In this document: piece after piece, positions 56,556 through 64,000 of the stretch | Layout: the number at the start of each line of letters is the position of its first letter | How positions within the stretch are numbered: the first letter of the stretch is position 1 | NCBI RefSeq assembly: GCF_026184235.1 | Contig: NZ_CP110806.1 | Coordinates: forward strand, 3,658,001-3,722,000 | Length of the DNA: 64,000 bases | Source of the DNA: Cellulomonas sp. S1-8 | GTDB lineage: Bacteria > Actinomycetota > Actinomycetes > Actinomycetales > Cellulomonadaceae | Direction: 5' to 3' | Program-made: the position numbers and the translations under genes | Notes under the pieces: model-generated | What the model saw: only the letters and a program-made list of their open reading frames with translations | Told to the model about the DNA's origin: nothing | Database searches by the model: none

Positions 56556-56939
56556 GCAGACGAGGACCTCGACACGATCACCCGTCGTGCCGACGCGCTC
56601 ATCGAGGACCACGCGGCGCTGCGCACGCGGCTCGTCGCGCTGCGCAAGGAGCACGGGCTCTCCCAGGCCCTCGTCGCCGAGCGCATGGGCGTCAGCCAGC
56701 CGACCGTCGCCGGCTTCGAGCGCTACGACGCCAACCCCACGCTCGCGACGCTGCGCCGCTACGCGCTGGCCGTCGGCGCGCGTACCCGCTCCACCGTCAT
56801 CGACGACTGCGCGGACGCGCACCGGTCGTTCGTCGCCGTCGTGACGGCGGCGACGCTCACCCCCGCTCCCGCCGCGAGGCCGCTGAGCGTCCCCTCGTGG
56901 AGCACCCGCACGACCGTCCTGGCGACGACCGGTGCCTGA
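56553..56939 (+). CDS. XRE-family antitoxin (HigA-like) with C-terminal extension
   Basis: Protein of 128 aa. The helix-turn-helix is at about residues 26-75 (RLVALRKEHGLSQALVAERM, then VSQPTVAGFERYD). A C-terminal extension of about 50 residues (from 76) ends in a Ser/Pro/Trp segment LSVPSWSTRT, comparable in place to the chaperone-addiction segment of TAC antitoxins, which SecB-like chaperones bind. It follows the toxin by five bases and overlaps the SecB-like gene by eight. It should repress through the palindrome at its own start. A nearly identical piece of this gene lies at 60086-60190. Confidence 0.82.
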   Translation: MADEDLDTITRRADALIEDHAALRTRLVALRKEHGLSQALVAERMGVSQPTVAGFERYDANPTLATLRRYALAVGARTRSTVIDDCADAHRSFVAVVTAATLTPAPAARPLSVPSWSTRTTVLATTGA

Positions 56940-57366
56940 GCAGTCCGACGCGCTGGCCGCGCTCACGGCGTCCGCCGCTCTCGAGGACCTGTCCTTCGTC
57001 GAGCTGCACGCCCTGCGCCGGCTCGACGCCCCGCCCGACGCCACCGGCGCGGGAGAACCGCAGTTCACGCTCCAGGCGCAGCAGAACGACGAGGACGACC
57101 GCCGGTTCCGCCTGCTGCTGTCGGTCGAGGTGGATGTCGGCATCGGCGAGCTGCGGGTCGCGACGCTCGCGCAGTACGTGGTCACCGACGCGGCGCTCCC
57201 CCTGCCGCAGCGGCTCGTCGTGGAGTTCGCCAACGACAGCGGCATCGCGACGATGCTGCCGTTCCTGCGGCACGGCATCGCGGACCTGACCCAGCGGGTG
57301 TTCGGCTCGACCCTGCTGATGCCGCTGCTCCCTCGCGGCGCGGTGGCCTTCCCGCTCCCCGACTGA
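56932..57366 (+). CDS. SecB-like chaperone of the TAC operon
   Basis: Protein of 144 aa with the SecB fold pattern: a first strand region FVELHALRRLD, strands FTLQAQQNDEDDRRFRLLLSVEVDVGIGE (shown shortened as FTLQAQQND), then the LAQYVVTDAALPLPQ helix-loop, and the closing ATMLPFLRHGIADLTQRVFG-S-TLLMPLLPRG, matching SecB's L-x-PY-x-R-x-x-I-x-x-L-T motif (here LPFLRHGIADLT). Mono-derm actinobacteria do not normally use SecB for export; stand-alone SecB-like proteins there serve antitoxins (Rv1957 in M. tuberculosis). The GTG at 56932 overlaps the antitoxin stop by eight bases. Confidence 0.75.
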   Translation: MPEQSDALAALTASAALEDLSFVELHALRRLDAPPDATGAGEPQFTLQAQQNDEDDRRFRLLLSVEVDVGIGELRVATLAQYVVTDAALPLPQRLVVEFANDSGIATMLPFLRHGIADLTQRVFGSTLLMPLLPRGAVAFPLPD

Positions 57367-57383
57367 CCCGTGAGCCGGTCCGG

Positions 57384-57914
57384 TCACGCGATACGGGCCC
57401 GTTCGGAGCCGATGCCGGTCAGGCCTGCGTCGTTCAGTGCGGCCAGGACGTCGTCGGTGACGATCGTGATGTCGTTCAGCTCGGGCACGATGAAGACGCG
57501 GTGCCCGTCGAGCTTGGCGCGGTCCAGGACCCAGCGGATCGGCAGACCGCTGGGACCCCAGTTCGTGCTGCTGTGCAAGAGGTCGTAGAAGACCGGGAAG
57601 TGCATCACCCAGTACGGGAGATGTTCACCGGCCGGCATGGTGAGGGTGGCTGGGAGCCACTGGATCGCGTCGCGCTCACCGAGGCAGTCCTCCAGGATGG
57701 TCCGCACGCTGGGCGAGACCAGCCGAGTCATGTCCGCCGTTCCCACCCAGTCCTCTGCGGGACCCTCAAGCGGCCACCGCCAGATCAGCTCGGGGACATC
57801 CGCAAGGTAGCCCTCGTCCGTCAAGCGCCGCCTGAATCGTCTGTCGCTGGGCGCCACTCGCTCGGCGAGCCGGACCGCCTGTGACGGGCTGAGCACGTGG
57901 AAGTCAGTTGCCAT
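57384..57914 (-). CDS. Probable immunity protein for the AHH nuclease toxin
   Basis: Cytosolic protein of 176 aa. The C-terminal FIVPELNDITIVTDDVLAAL, followed by a GLTGI turn, resembles the DUF1629/Imm11 (MXAN_0049-type) immunity fold. Its position immediately after the toxin gene, with the ATG at 57914 eleven bases inside the toxin's 3' end, is the classical toxin-immunity arrangement. No signal peptide is present, as expected for a protein guarding the cytoplasm. The family call is tentative; the role rests on context. Confidence 0.68.
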   Translation of the reverse strand: MATDFHVLSPSQAVRLAERVAPSDRRFRRRLTDEGYLADVPELIWRWPLEGPAEDWVGTADMTRLVSPSVRTILEDCLGERDAIQWLPATLTMPAGEHLPYWVMHFPVFYDLLHSSTNWGPSGLPIRWVLDRAKLDGHRVFIVPELNDITIVTDDVLAALNDAGLTGIGSERARIA

Positions 57915-60033
57915 ACTTGTCACAGTTCCAGTAAGAGTGGCGCACGATGCTGGGATCGGCTTTGACGACATCGACGACCCAGGCCGTGAAGAGTCGCTTG
58001 AACTCGACGACGTCGCCGTCAGCCACTTTGTCTGCCTTGATCAGATTGTTGAGCACCCACTGGTGGTAACCGACTGGGTGAGGGCCGCGGTGTGGGATCT
58101 GAACCAGGTTCCACGCCTTGGCTGCGTCGTCGATGCTGAGACCATAAGCGTCCGCGATCTCCTGAAATCGCTGTCGCCAGGCACCGTACTTCGTCGCCAT
58201 GTGGTGGTCCTGGTCGGGCATCGACTCGACGAGCTTGCCGCGGACCCATGGGTCTTCGATGCAGCTGGGCGGCGGCTTGATCCCTGCGCCGGCAGGGTCG
58301 GGTTCAGGCTCCGGCGCGGCCGTGGGTTCCTCGCTGGGCGCGCCCTCGTCGATGCATCCCGGCTCGTCGCGCTCGGAGTACATGCAGTCCGGATCGAGCA
58401 CCGGCGGTTCGGGTCCGTACGGGGCGTCGAGCAGCGCAGCGAAGACACCGGCGCTGCCCGGGCTCCCGCTGGTACGGGCGGCGACACGCAGCGCGTCCTG
58501 GACGCCGTGGGCGCGGCAGACGATGACGACGTCGGGGATCCACAGATCGGGCGCCTGGGGGCGCAGCTTCTCGCCGAGGACGGCGCAGCCCTGCTCGAGG
58601 CCGTACCGGTCGACCAGGCGAGCGCGCAGGGTAGCGACGGGTGCTGACTCGAGGTCGAGGGCCGGCCAGGACGCGACCGTGATGGTGCCGTCGGGACCGA
58701 TCGACCCGTTCGGTAGCAGTTGGCCGGGGTCGCGGAAGATCGAGCAGAACGACAGGTCGACCTGGTAGGGCCCAAATCCGCAGCCGTACGTGAGTGCCCG
58801 GTCCGGGTCGACGTACCAGTCCCCGCAGTCCACAGCGCCGAGCCCGCAGCTGGACGGCGGCGTGGTGTCGGTCCGGTACAGGTGCAACCGGCAATCGGCA
58901 CCTGGCGCGAGGCACTCGGGGTAGGCGGAGGGGAGGCCGCGAACCCACGCCGGGGTCTGGGTTTCGGGCACTACCGTGACGCGCGGCGCGTGGGAGCTTC
59001 GGGGGATCCAGTCGGAGCCGAAGAAGGAGACGACCGAGCCGGGCGGGCAGGTCAGCGCGTCCAGGTGGTACCGGCCCCCGGAAGTGACATCTCCGTCCCA
59101 GCGTTGCGTGAGACTCGTGACCCGCCCGTCGGCGTCGACACAGGTGATGCTGCGCTCCAGCGTGCCCTCGCCAGGTTCCGCGTCGTCGCGCAGGGGGTGC
59201 CCCGGCGGGTAGTAGTGTCCCAGAACTTGGTTGTCGTACGCCGCGACGAAATCAACGTGACTGAACCCACCTTTGGAGGTGCCTTGGCATGCGGTGGCGC
59301 CAGGTTTGAAGGTATAACTGAGAGTCCCGGAGCTGTCAGACCCAGGCTTGAGGCCTCGATATGCCAGCGGTTGTGTTCCTAGCGCCGCGGTGCCGTTCTT
59401 GCAGCGGACGATCATCCCAATCGACGGAAGCTCATTCCATGCTGTCCACTTCCCCGTCCAGACGACGCTGTAATCGAAAGCGAAGGTGCCGGTCGGGGCC
59501 CCGTAATCGGGTAGTGACGGGTTCGACCATGTGATGAACGCGCTGGACTCGGGGTAGACATTCGCCCGCCGAACGCGCTCGTACGTCTCCGTCGGGGCGA
59601 ATCCCGGGGCAGGTGGCACGGGCAAGCCCCCTGCGCCCGGCGATGCCTCGGTGCCGTCTCCGATGACCAGCTCGGTGGCGGCGTACCCCACCGCAGTCAC
59701 GCCAGCGGCGGTGTTCAGGCCCAGCTGCGTCGCGGTGGTGACGCCGGTGACGCCAGCGCTCGAACCGGCAGTCGCGACAGTCGCACTGCCCAGGCCCGCG
59801 CCTGCGTCGAGAGCACTCAGGACGGCGAGCCCGGTGGGGTTGCACAGCGACGACATCGGAGGGCAACCAGTCGAGGTGCCGGCGACCATCGCGGTGACGG
59901 GGACCGGCACGGCGAGAAGAGCAGCGGCTGGTGGTGCGGCTACCACCCCGGACACGCCAAGCAGGAGGACGACACCGATCGACATCTGTCGCGTACGCAC
60001 GTTCACGAGCCCCGTTCGTGTGGACCTGGTCAT
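57904..60033 (-). CDS. Secreted polymorphic toxin with C-terminal AHH nuclease domain
   Basis: Protein of 709 aa. A Sec-type signal (about residues 18-40, MSIGVVLLLGVSGVVAAPPA) is followed by a Gly/Ala/Thr-rich stretch, a Cys-rich beta region of some 350 residues with many paired Cys (for example DCGDWYVDP, YGCGFGPYQVDLSFC), a Pro/Glu linker, and at the end the AHH signature DQDHHMATKYGAWRQRF, then QIPHRGPHPVGYHQW, giving the HH, H and H-x-x-H positions of this HNH-like nuclease family. There is no LXG, WXG or T6 marker, so export is probably by Sec. Base composition is lower in GC than the neighbours in 57900-59500. The ATG at 60033 precedes the signal; an earlier one at 60081 is possible. 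Confidence 0.78.
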   Translation of the reverse strand: MTRSTRTGLVNVRTRQMSIGVVLLLGVSGVVAAPPAAALLAVPVPVTAMVAGTSTGCPPMSSLCNPTGLAVLSALDAGAGLGSATVATAGSSAGVTGVTTATQLGLNTAAGVTAVGYAATELVIGDGTEASPGAGGLPVPPAPGFAPTETYERVRRANVYPESSAFITWSNPSLPDYGAPTGTFAFDYSVVWTGKWTAWNELPSIGMIVRCKNGTAALGTQPLAYRGLKPGSDSSGTLSYTFKPGATACQGTSKGGFSHVDFVAAYDNQVLGHYYPPGHPLRDDAEPGEGTLERSITCVDADGRVTSLTQRWDGDVTSGGRYHLDALTCPPGSVVSFFGSDWIPRSSHAPRVTVVPETQTPAWVRGLPSAYPECLAPGADCRLHLYRTDTTPPSSCGLGAVDCGDWYVDPDRALTYGCGFGPYQVDLSFCSIFRDPGQLLPNGSIGPDGTITVASWPALDLESAPVATLRARLVDRYGLEQGCAVLGEKLRPQAPDLWIPDVVIVCRAHGVQDALRVAARTSGSPGSAGVFAALLDAPYGPEPPVLDPDCMYSERDEPGCIDEGAPSEEPTAAPEPEPDPAGAGIKPPPSCIEDPWVRGKLVESMPDQDHHMATKYGAWRQRFQEIADAYGLSIDDAAKAWNLVQIPHRGPHPVGYHQWVLNNLIKADKVADGDVVEFKRLFTAWVVDVVKADPSIVRHSYWNCDKYGN

Positions 60034-60085
60034 GAACCTAGGGCGCAGCAGCCAGGCTGACGTGCGGCGTTCGGGTGACATGGCG

Positions 60086-60190
60086 GACGCTGCGCCGCGA
60101 CACGCCGACCGTCGGCACGAGCACCCGCTCCACCGTCATCGACGACTGCGCCGACGCGCACCGGTCGTTCGTCGCCGTCGTGACGGCTGC
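60086..60190 (+). pseudogene. Truncated duplicate of the TAC antitoxin gene
   Basis: Read in frame, this segment gives TLRRDTPTVG, then TRSTVIDDCADAHRSFVAVV. That matches residues about 66-100 of the intact antitoxin. At base level 60125-60187 equals 56786-56848 at 62 of 63 positions, in the same orientation; the upstream 40 bases are more diverged. The HTH, start codon, operator and chaperone gene are missing, so it cannot work. It lies 50 bases upstream of the start of the AHH toxin gene. Confidence 0.85.
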
Positions 60191-60232
60191 TGAGCGGCGC
60201 AGACACTCATGCGCTCGCTCGTCGGCCCCACC

Positions 60233-62185
60233 TCACCGCGTCAGCGAGCGCAGCACCTCGTCCGCCTGCTCGTCGCGGCCCGCGGCGCGCAGCACGTCGA
60301 CCAGCGCCGACGCCGCCTCGCCGCGTGGTTCGCGCTGCCGGGCCATCGTGAAGCCCTCGACCGCCGACTCGAGGTTCCACACCGCGTCGTCGACCTGGCC
60401 CAGGCCGCCGTGCAGGCGGCCCGCGAGCCAGAACGCGTGCGCGGCGTCGTTCACGGCGTCGACACCCGCGTAGCCCTCGGCGGCCTTCGACGCGCGGCGC
60501 GCGGCGTCGGCGACGCGGTCGCCGCCCATCGAGGCGAGCACGCGCGCCGCGGTGTCGTGCAGGTCGGCGCGGGCGCGGCGCCGCGCGTACGACAGGCGCT
60601 CGTCGAGGTCGGCCCCGGCGGCGAGCGCGGCGGGGTCGGCGGACGCCCCCGGCGCGGACGCGTCGGTGAGCTCGTCGAGCAGCCCGTCGATGGCGTCGAG
60701 CACCGCCTGACCTGTCCCGGTGGTGACGGCCACGGGCGCCCACGCCACGACGACGGGCACGACGTCCGGTGCGGCGACCCCGCCGGCACGCATCCGGGCG
60801 ACCGCGTCCGGGTACGTCGCGGCCGCGCCGTCGTCGTCCCCGGCCTCCTGCGCGCACCGGGCGGCCTCCGCCCGCGCGAGGCCCGCGTCGGCGAGCCGGC
60901 CCTCGACGTCCGCCTCGCCCGCGACCGCGAGCCACGCGGCTGCCGCGGCGACCAGGTCACCGGCCGTCGTCAGGCGCTCGGCACGCGCCACGAGGGTCTC
61001 CTCGAGGGCGTCCTCGTCCGACGTGCCCGCAGGGGCGACGACGTGCGTCGGGGCTCCGGACGTGCTCGCGGCGCCCTCGGCGACGGGGATCACCTCCAGG
61101 TCGAGGCGCACGTCTGCCGGGCGCGTCGTCCTGGCGCGCGCGAGGTGCTGCGCGAACCGGTCGGTCCCGTTGCGCTCGTCGAACGCGCGCGCCAGCTCCG
61201 CGGCCTGGGCGTCCGCCCACGCGTGCAGCCCGGCGACGTCGGTGACGGGGATGTCGGCGAGCGCGACGGGGGTGCCCGCGTGCTCCGGCAGCAGCGCCGC
61301 CGTCCCCGCGACGACGAAGGCGAGGAACCCGAACCGGTCGTGCGGGGTGTCCGCGCGCAGCAGGAGAGTCGCGTCGGACGCGAGGGCCCGCAGCGCGCGC
61401 GTGGGCTGGCCGCCCCGCGCGAGGAGCACGAAGCGCCGGCCGCGCGCACCGGCCATGTCCGACTGCGAGCCCGCGAGGGCCGCGACCGCGCGCCGGTGCA
61501 CCGCGACCGCGTCCTGCGGACGGCCCGCGTCGAGGTGCAGCAGCGCGAGCGTCGACAGCATGTCGGCGGGCTCGGTCGCGCACGTCTCCCCGGAGTCGAG
61601 GGTCTGCTCGATGAGACGGACCGCCTCCGGCACGTCGCCGCGCTCCGCGAGGTACCCGGCGCGGTCGCCCGGGTCGCACGCCTCGCACTGCGAGTAGTCG
61701 TCACGCGGTGTGCGGACCCACTCCTCGTAGAGCGCGTCCACGTCGGCCGCGCCGCGCGACCGCGCCCACGAGAACTTCTCGTACGCGACCGCGTCACGTC
61801 CGAGGCCGGCGACGGCGTAGCGCCGCTCCATGTCCTCGACGGTCGCGTCGATCTGCTCCGCGGGGACGTTCGGGAAGTCCGACAGGTGCCCGACCATCCA
61901 CTTGAACGACCAGAACAGGCCCTGCACGTCCTGCTCGTCGAGGTGCTCGGGGTGCTGCTCGTACCAGCGCACGGCCTGCGTGAACGGCAGGTACGCCCGG
62001 TCGACCTCACCGCCCCACACGAGCGACTCGACCAGCACGAGCAGCGCGAACGCGCGCGCCCCGTCAGGCCCCTCGGCCTCGGAGAGCCGCACCTGCTGCT
62101 CCGCCGCCTGCGTGCGCGCCGCCCCGTAGGGCAGCGCACGCACGCGGGAGATCTCGCGGTTCGCCTCGTCGAGCGAGCGGGTCAC
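60233..62185 (-). CDS. Large TPR-like helical protein coupled to the Hsp90 gene
   Basis: Protein of 650 aa, almost wholly helical, with TPR-like pairs such as EPADMLSTLALLHLDAGRPQ, FWLAGRLHGGLGQVDDAVWNLESAV (second helix) and VDVLRAAGRDEQADEVL. No catalytic motif is seen. The GTG at 62185 overlaps the Hsp90 stop by four bases (GTGA), so the two are made together, and a scaffold or co-chaperone role is plausible but unproven. A CxxC (QCEACDPG) is present once. Confidence 0.75.
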   Translation of the reverse strand: MTRSLDEANREISRVRALPYGAARTQAAEQQVRLSEAEGPDGARAFALLVLVESLVWGGEVDRAYLPFTQAVRWYEQHPEHLDEQDVQGLFWSFKWMVGHLSDFPNVPAEQIDATVEDMERRYAVAGLGRDAVAYEKFSWARSRGAADVDALYEEWVRTPRDDYSQCEACDPGDRAGYLAERGDVPEAVRLIEQTLDSGETCATEPADMLSTLALLHLDAGRPQDAVAVHRRAVAALAGSQSDMAGARGRRFVLLARGGQPTRALRALASDATLLLRADTPHDRFGFLAFVVAGTAALLPEHAGTPVALADIPVTDVAGLHAWADAQAAELARAFDERNGTDRFAQHLARARTTRPADVRLDLEVIPVAEGAASTSGAPTHVVAPAGTSDEDALEETLVARAERLTTAGDLVAAAAAWLAVAGEADVEGRLADAGLARAEAARCAQEAGDDDGAAATYPDAVARMRAGGVAAPDVVPVVVAWAPVAVTTGTGQAVLDAIDGLLDELTDASAPGASADPAALAAGADLDERLSYARRRARADLHDTAARVLASMGGDRVADAARRASKAAEGYAGVDAVNDAAHAFWLAGRLHGGLGQVDDAVWNLESAVEGFTMARQREPRGEAASALVDVLRAAGRDEQADEVLRSLTR

Positions 62186-64000
62186 ACGTCCTCCTGGGTC
62201 TCGTCGGGCACGCGCGGGACGTCGGACGCGAGTCCGGCGTCGAGCAGCACACCCATGGCGTCGTTCATCAGCTCGGCCTCGCGCACCCGCAGCGGCTCGC
62301 CCGCCAGCAGCACGGCCGTGACGTACAGCGAGCGCACGCCCGCGGCCAGGACCGGGGCGTCGGGCGCGGCCGTCAGCAGGCGTCGTACCGTCGGGTTGTC
62401 GTCGTTCAGGACGAGCCTGCGCCCCGGCGCGTCACCCTCGCCCGCGAACCCCGCCAGGACCCCGCCCCACAGGTCGTCCGCCTCGGACACCGCCCGCAGG
62501 ACGTCGTCGCGGTGCCGCGCGTCCCGGTCCTCGAGCAGCATGGCGGGCACCTGCTCGGGCGCGAAGCGCCGCACGACGAGGTCGCAGTCCAGCGGCAGGA
62601 CCACGCGACGGGCCGCCTGCACCTGGTCGAGGACCTCGAGCTCGCGGTGCGGCTCCAGGGGCTCGAGCACCTGGGCGACGTCCTGCGCGCGCAGCTCGCG
62701 CACCCGCCAGCCGGGTCTGCGCGCCAGACGCTCGAGCAGGTCCGCGTCGTACACGTAGCCGGCGTTGACGACCGTCATGCCCTGGGCGCGCGCGACGGAC
62801 GCGACGCGGCGGAAGTCCTCGACGCGCGTGGCGTGCAGGACCTCACCGTGCGCGTCGCGCACGTCGACGAGCGTCTGCGCGCCGTCGGTCGTCTCGAACG
62901 GGAGGACCTGCGCGACGAGGTCCAGCACCTCGTCGTCGACGACCGCGAGGGAGCGCAGCGCCAGGTGGTGCGTCGTGACGACCTCCCGGCTCGCGGCCGA
63001 CGACGACGTCAGGGTGCCGACCGCCCACGCGCGCACCTGCGCCGCCAGCGCCTCCTGCGCCGCGAGGAGCGTGTCGTCAGTGTAGAGCTGCTCGCGCGAC
63101 GCGGTCGGCCGCAGCACCGTGGTGTCGACGACGCACCGGACGAAGAACGCCCAGTCCGGCAGCAGGTCCTCGACGTGGGCGCCCAGCAGCATGCGCTTGA
63201 GGTAGACCCGGTGCCGCGAGCCCGCGCCGGGCGGCACCGCGGTCGGCAGGACGTAGGCGACCCCGGACAACCCGGCGAGCGGCACCGCGAGGTCGATGTG
63301 CGCCAGCGGCGTGAAGCCCAGGGTGCGCTCGCAGTAGGCGGCGAGCGCGGCGGTGCGCGCGTCCTCGTCCGCGTACGTCGCACGCCACGGCAGGACCGGC
63401 TCGCTGGTCCGGCGCCACGCGTAGCCGTCGGTCCCCGTCAACGGGACCTCGACGGCGACGTCGAACGGCAGCAGCGCGCCGAACTCCTCCGCGAGCGCGA
63501 CCACGGTCTCGGCGGCCAGCCAGTGCTCCATGTCGCGGCGCGCACGCAGCCGCACGGTGCTGCCCGCCGGGACGTCGGCGTCGGCCGGGAGCACCGTGAG
63601 GTCGTACCGCCCGTCGGCATACCCGACCCAGCGCACGGGCGGCGCGTCGGGGTCGGTCGCGGAGCGCGACACCAGCTCGATCTCGTCGGCGACCATGAAC
63701 GCCGACAGCAGCCCGATGCCGAACTGCCCCAGGAACTCCTCACGCCCCAGCCCCAGGTCCAGGTCCCGCTTGGACGAGCGACCCACCGTGGCGAGCAGCT
63801 CCTCCGCCTGCGCCGGCGTGAGCCCGACGCCCGTGTCGGTGACCTCGAGGGTGCCGTCGGGACCCGGGCGCAGCCGCACGGCGGCGGGCGCGTCCGGGTC
63901 GACGGCACGCCGTGCCGTGATCGCGTCGACACCGTTCTGCAGCAGCTCGCGCACGTAGACCCGCGGCCCCGAGTACAGGTGCCGTGCCAGCAGGTCGACG
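62182..64000 (-). CDS. Hsp90-family chaperone (HtpG-like), 5' end outside window
   Basis: GHKL ATPase, 605 codons plus stop visible; the start lies beyond base 64000. The ATP site is clear: RELLQNGVDAI (catalytic Glu and Mg-binding Asn), VTDTGVGLT and FLGQFGIGLLSAFMVADE. The middle domain follows with RVYLKRMLLGAHVEDLLPDWAFFVR-type sequence (KRMLLGAHVEDLLP) and the Arg loop RPTASREQLY. The C-terminal part is diverged from E. coli HtpG, as in the short actinobacterial Hsp90-like group. It is the first of two coupled genes, with the TPR-like gene behind it. Confidence 0.9.
   Translation of the reverse strand, partial: VDLLARHLYSGPRVYVRELLQNGVDAITARRAVDPDAPAAVRLRPGPDGTLEVTDTGVGLTPAQAEELLATVGRSSKRDLDLGLGREEFLGQFGIGLLSAFMVADEIELVSRSATDPDAPPVRWVGYADGRYDLTVLPADADVPAGSTVRLRARRDMEHWLAAETVVALAEEFGALLPFDVAVEVPLTGTDGYAWRRTSEPVLPWRATYADEDARTAALAAYCERTLGFTPLAHIDLAVPLAGLSGVAYVLPTAVPPGAGSRHRVYLKRMLLGAHVEDLLPDWAFFVRCVVDTTVLRPTASREQLYTDDTLLAAQEALAAQVRAWAVGTLTSSSAASREVVTTHHLALRSLAVVDDEVLDLVAQVLPFETTDGAQTLVDVRDAHGEVLHATRVEDFRRVASVARAQGMTVVNAGYVYDADLLERLARRPGWRVRELRAQDVAQVLEPLEPHRELEVLDQVQAARRVVLPLDCDLVVRRFAPEQVPAMLLEDRDARHRDDVLRAVSEADDLWGGVLAGFAGEGDAPGRRLVLNDDNPTVRRLLTAAPDAPVLAAGVRSLYVTAVLLAGEPLRVREAELMNDAMGVLLDAGLASDVPRVPDETQEDV

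Noticed and set aside
56932..57366. Housekeeping SecB export chaperone
   Set aside because: It lies in an operon with an XRE antitoxin and overlaps it. Actinobacteria generally lack export SecB, so a TAC role is favoured.

Overview
The window is very GC-rich, densely packed DNA from a high-GC Gram-positive bacterium. GTG starts, stop/start overlaps of 1 to 4 bases, actinobacterial SAM riboswitches, a DUF3151 gene next to purA, and a GH67 alpha-glucuronidase operon all point to an actinobacterium, most likely a plant-polymer degrader of the Cellulomonas type. The genus is an inference from gene content.

Layout. 1-4729 is the 5' part of a huge RHS/YD-repeat protein that runs off the left edge just after its RHS core. 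5208-12119 is a fatty-acid block: acyl-CoA oxidase and TetR on the minus strand, then thiolase, a large FabG and a MaoC dehydratase on the plus strand. It resembles the fadE5-fadA2-fabG4-htdX group of mycobacteria. 12260-19553 holds a pentapeptide-repeat protein, a GNAT/P-loop kinase fusion, and two sulfur loci under different SAM riboswitches: SAM-IV before a class V aminotransferase, and SAM-I before rhodanese-metZ. A VapBC module lies between them. 20514-33567 carries much of purine synthesis (purS, purQ, purC, purD, purA) mixed with a DUF72 protein, a double GNAT, an amidohydrolase, a nuclease, a MazEF-like module and a probable class E sortase substrate. 33751-36779 is a SpoIIE phosphatase with two STAS anti-anti-sigma factors. 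36855-40443 is fba, a SpoU methylase, DedA and a HAD phosphatase. 40457-49592 holds a PadR/CPBP pair, an ATPase, LemA, pyrE, an OmpA-like protein with a lipoprotein, an SDR and recQ. 49608-54053 is a glucuronoxylan locus: LacI, a perfect operator, mannonate dehydratase and GH67.

The accessory island is 55227-60190. It has a VapBC pair, a three-gene module read here as a toxin-antitoxin-chaperone (TAC) system (HigB-like, XRE antitoxin, SecB-like chaperone), then an immunity/secreted AHH-nuclease pair, and finally a broken second copy of the antitoxin gene. The two antitoxin copies share 62 of 63 bases in direct orientation and bracket the chaperone and nuclease genes. A TPR-like gene and an Hsp90-family gene (cut by the right edge) close the window.

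Three patterns cross gene boundaries. A family of palindromic repeats built on GAGAGAGCAATCCAGC sits at gene ends, expands to six copies at 26055-26249, and has entered one coding sequence. At least twelve genes have a TANNNT hexamer 6 to 7 bases before the start codon and no Shine-Dalgarno, which suggests leaderless mRNAs; every toxin-antitoxin module here shows it. Strong hairpins without T-runs mark most operon ends.
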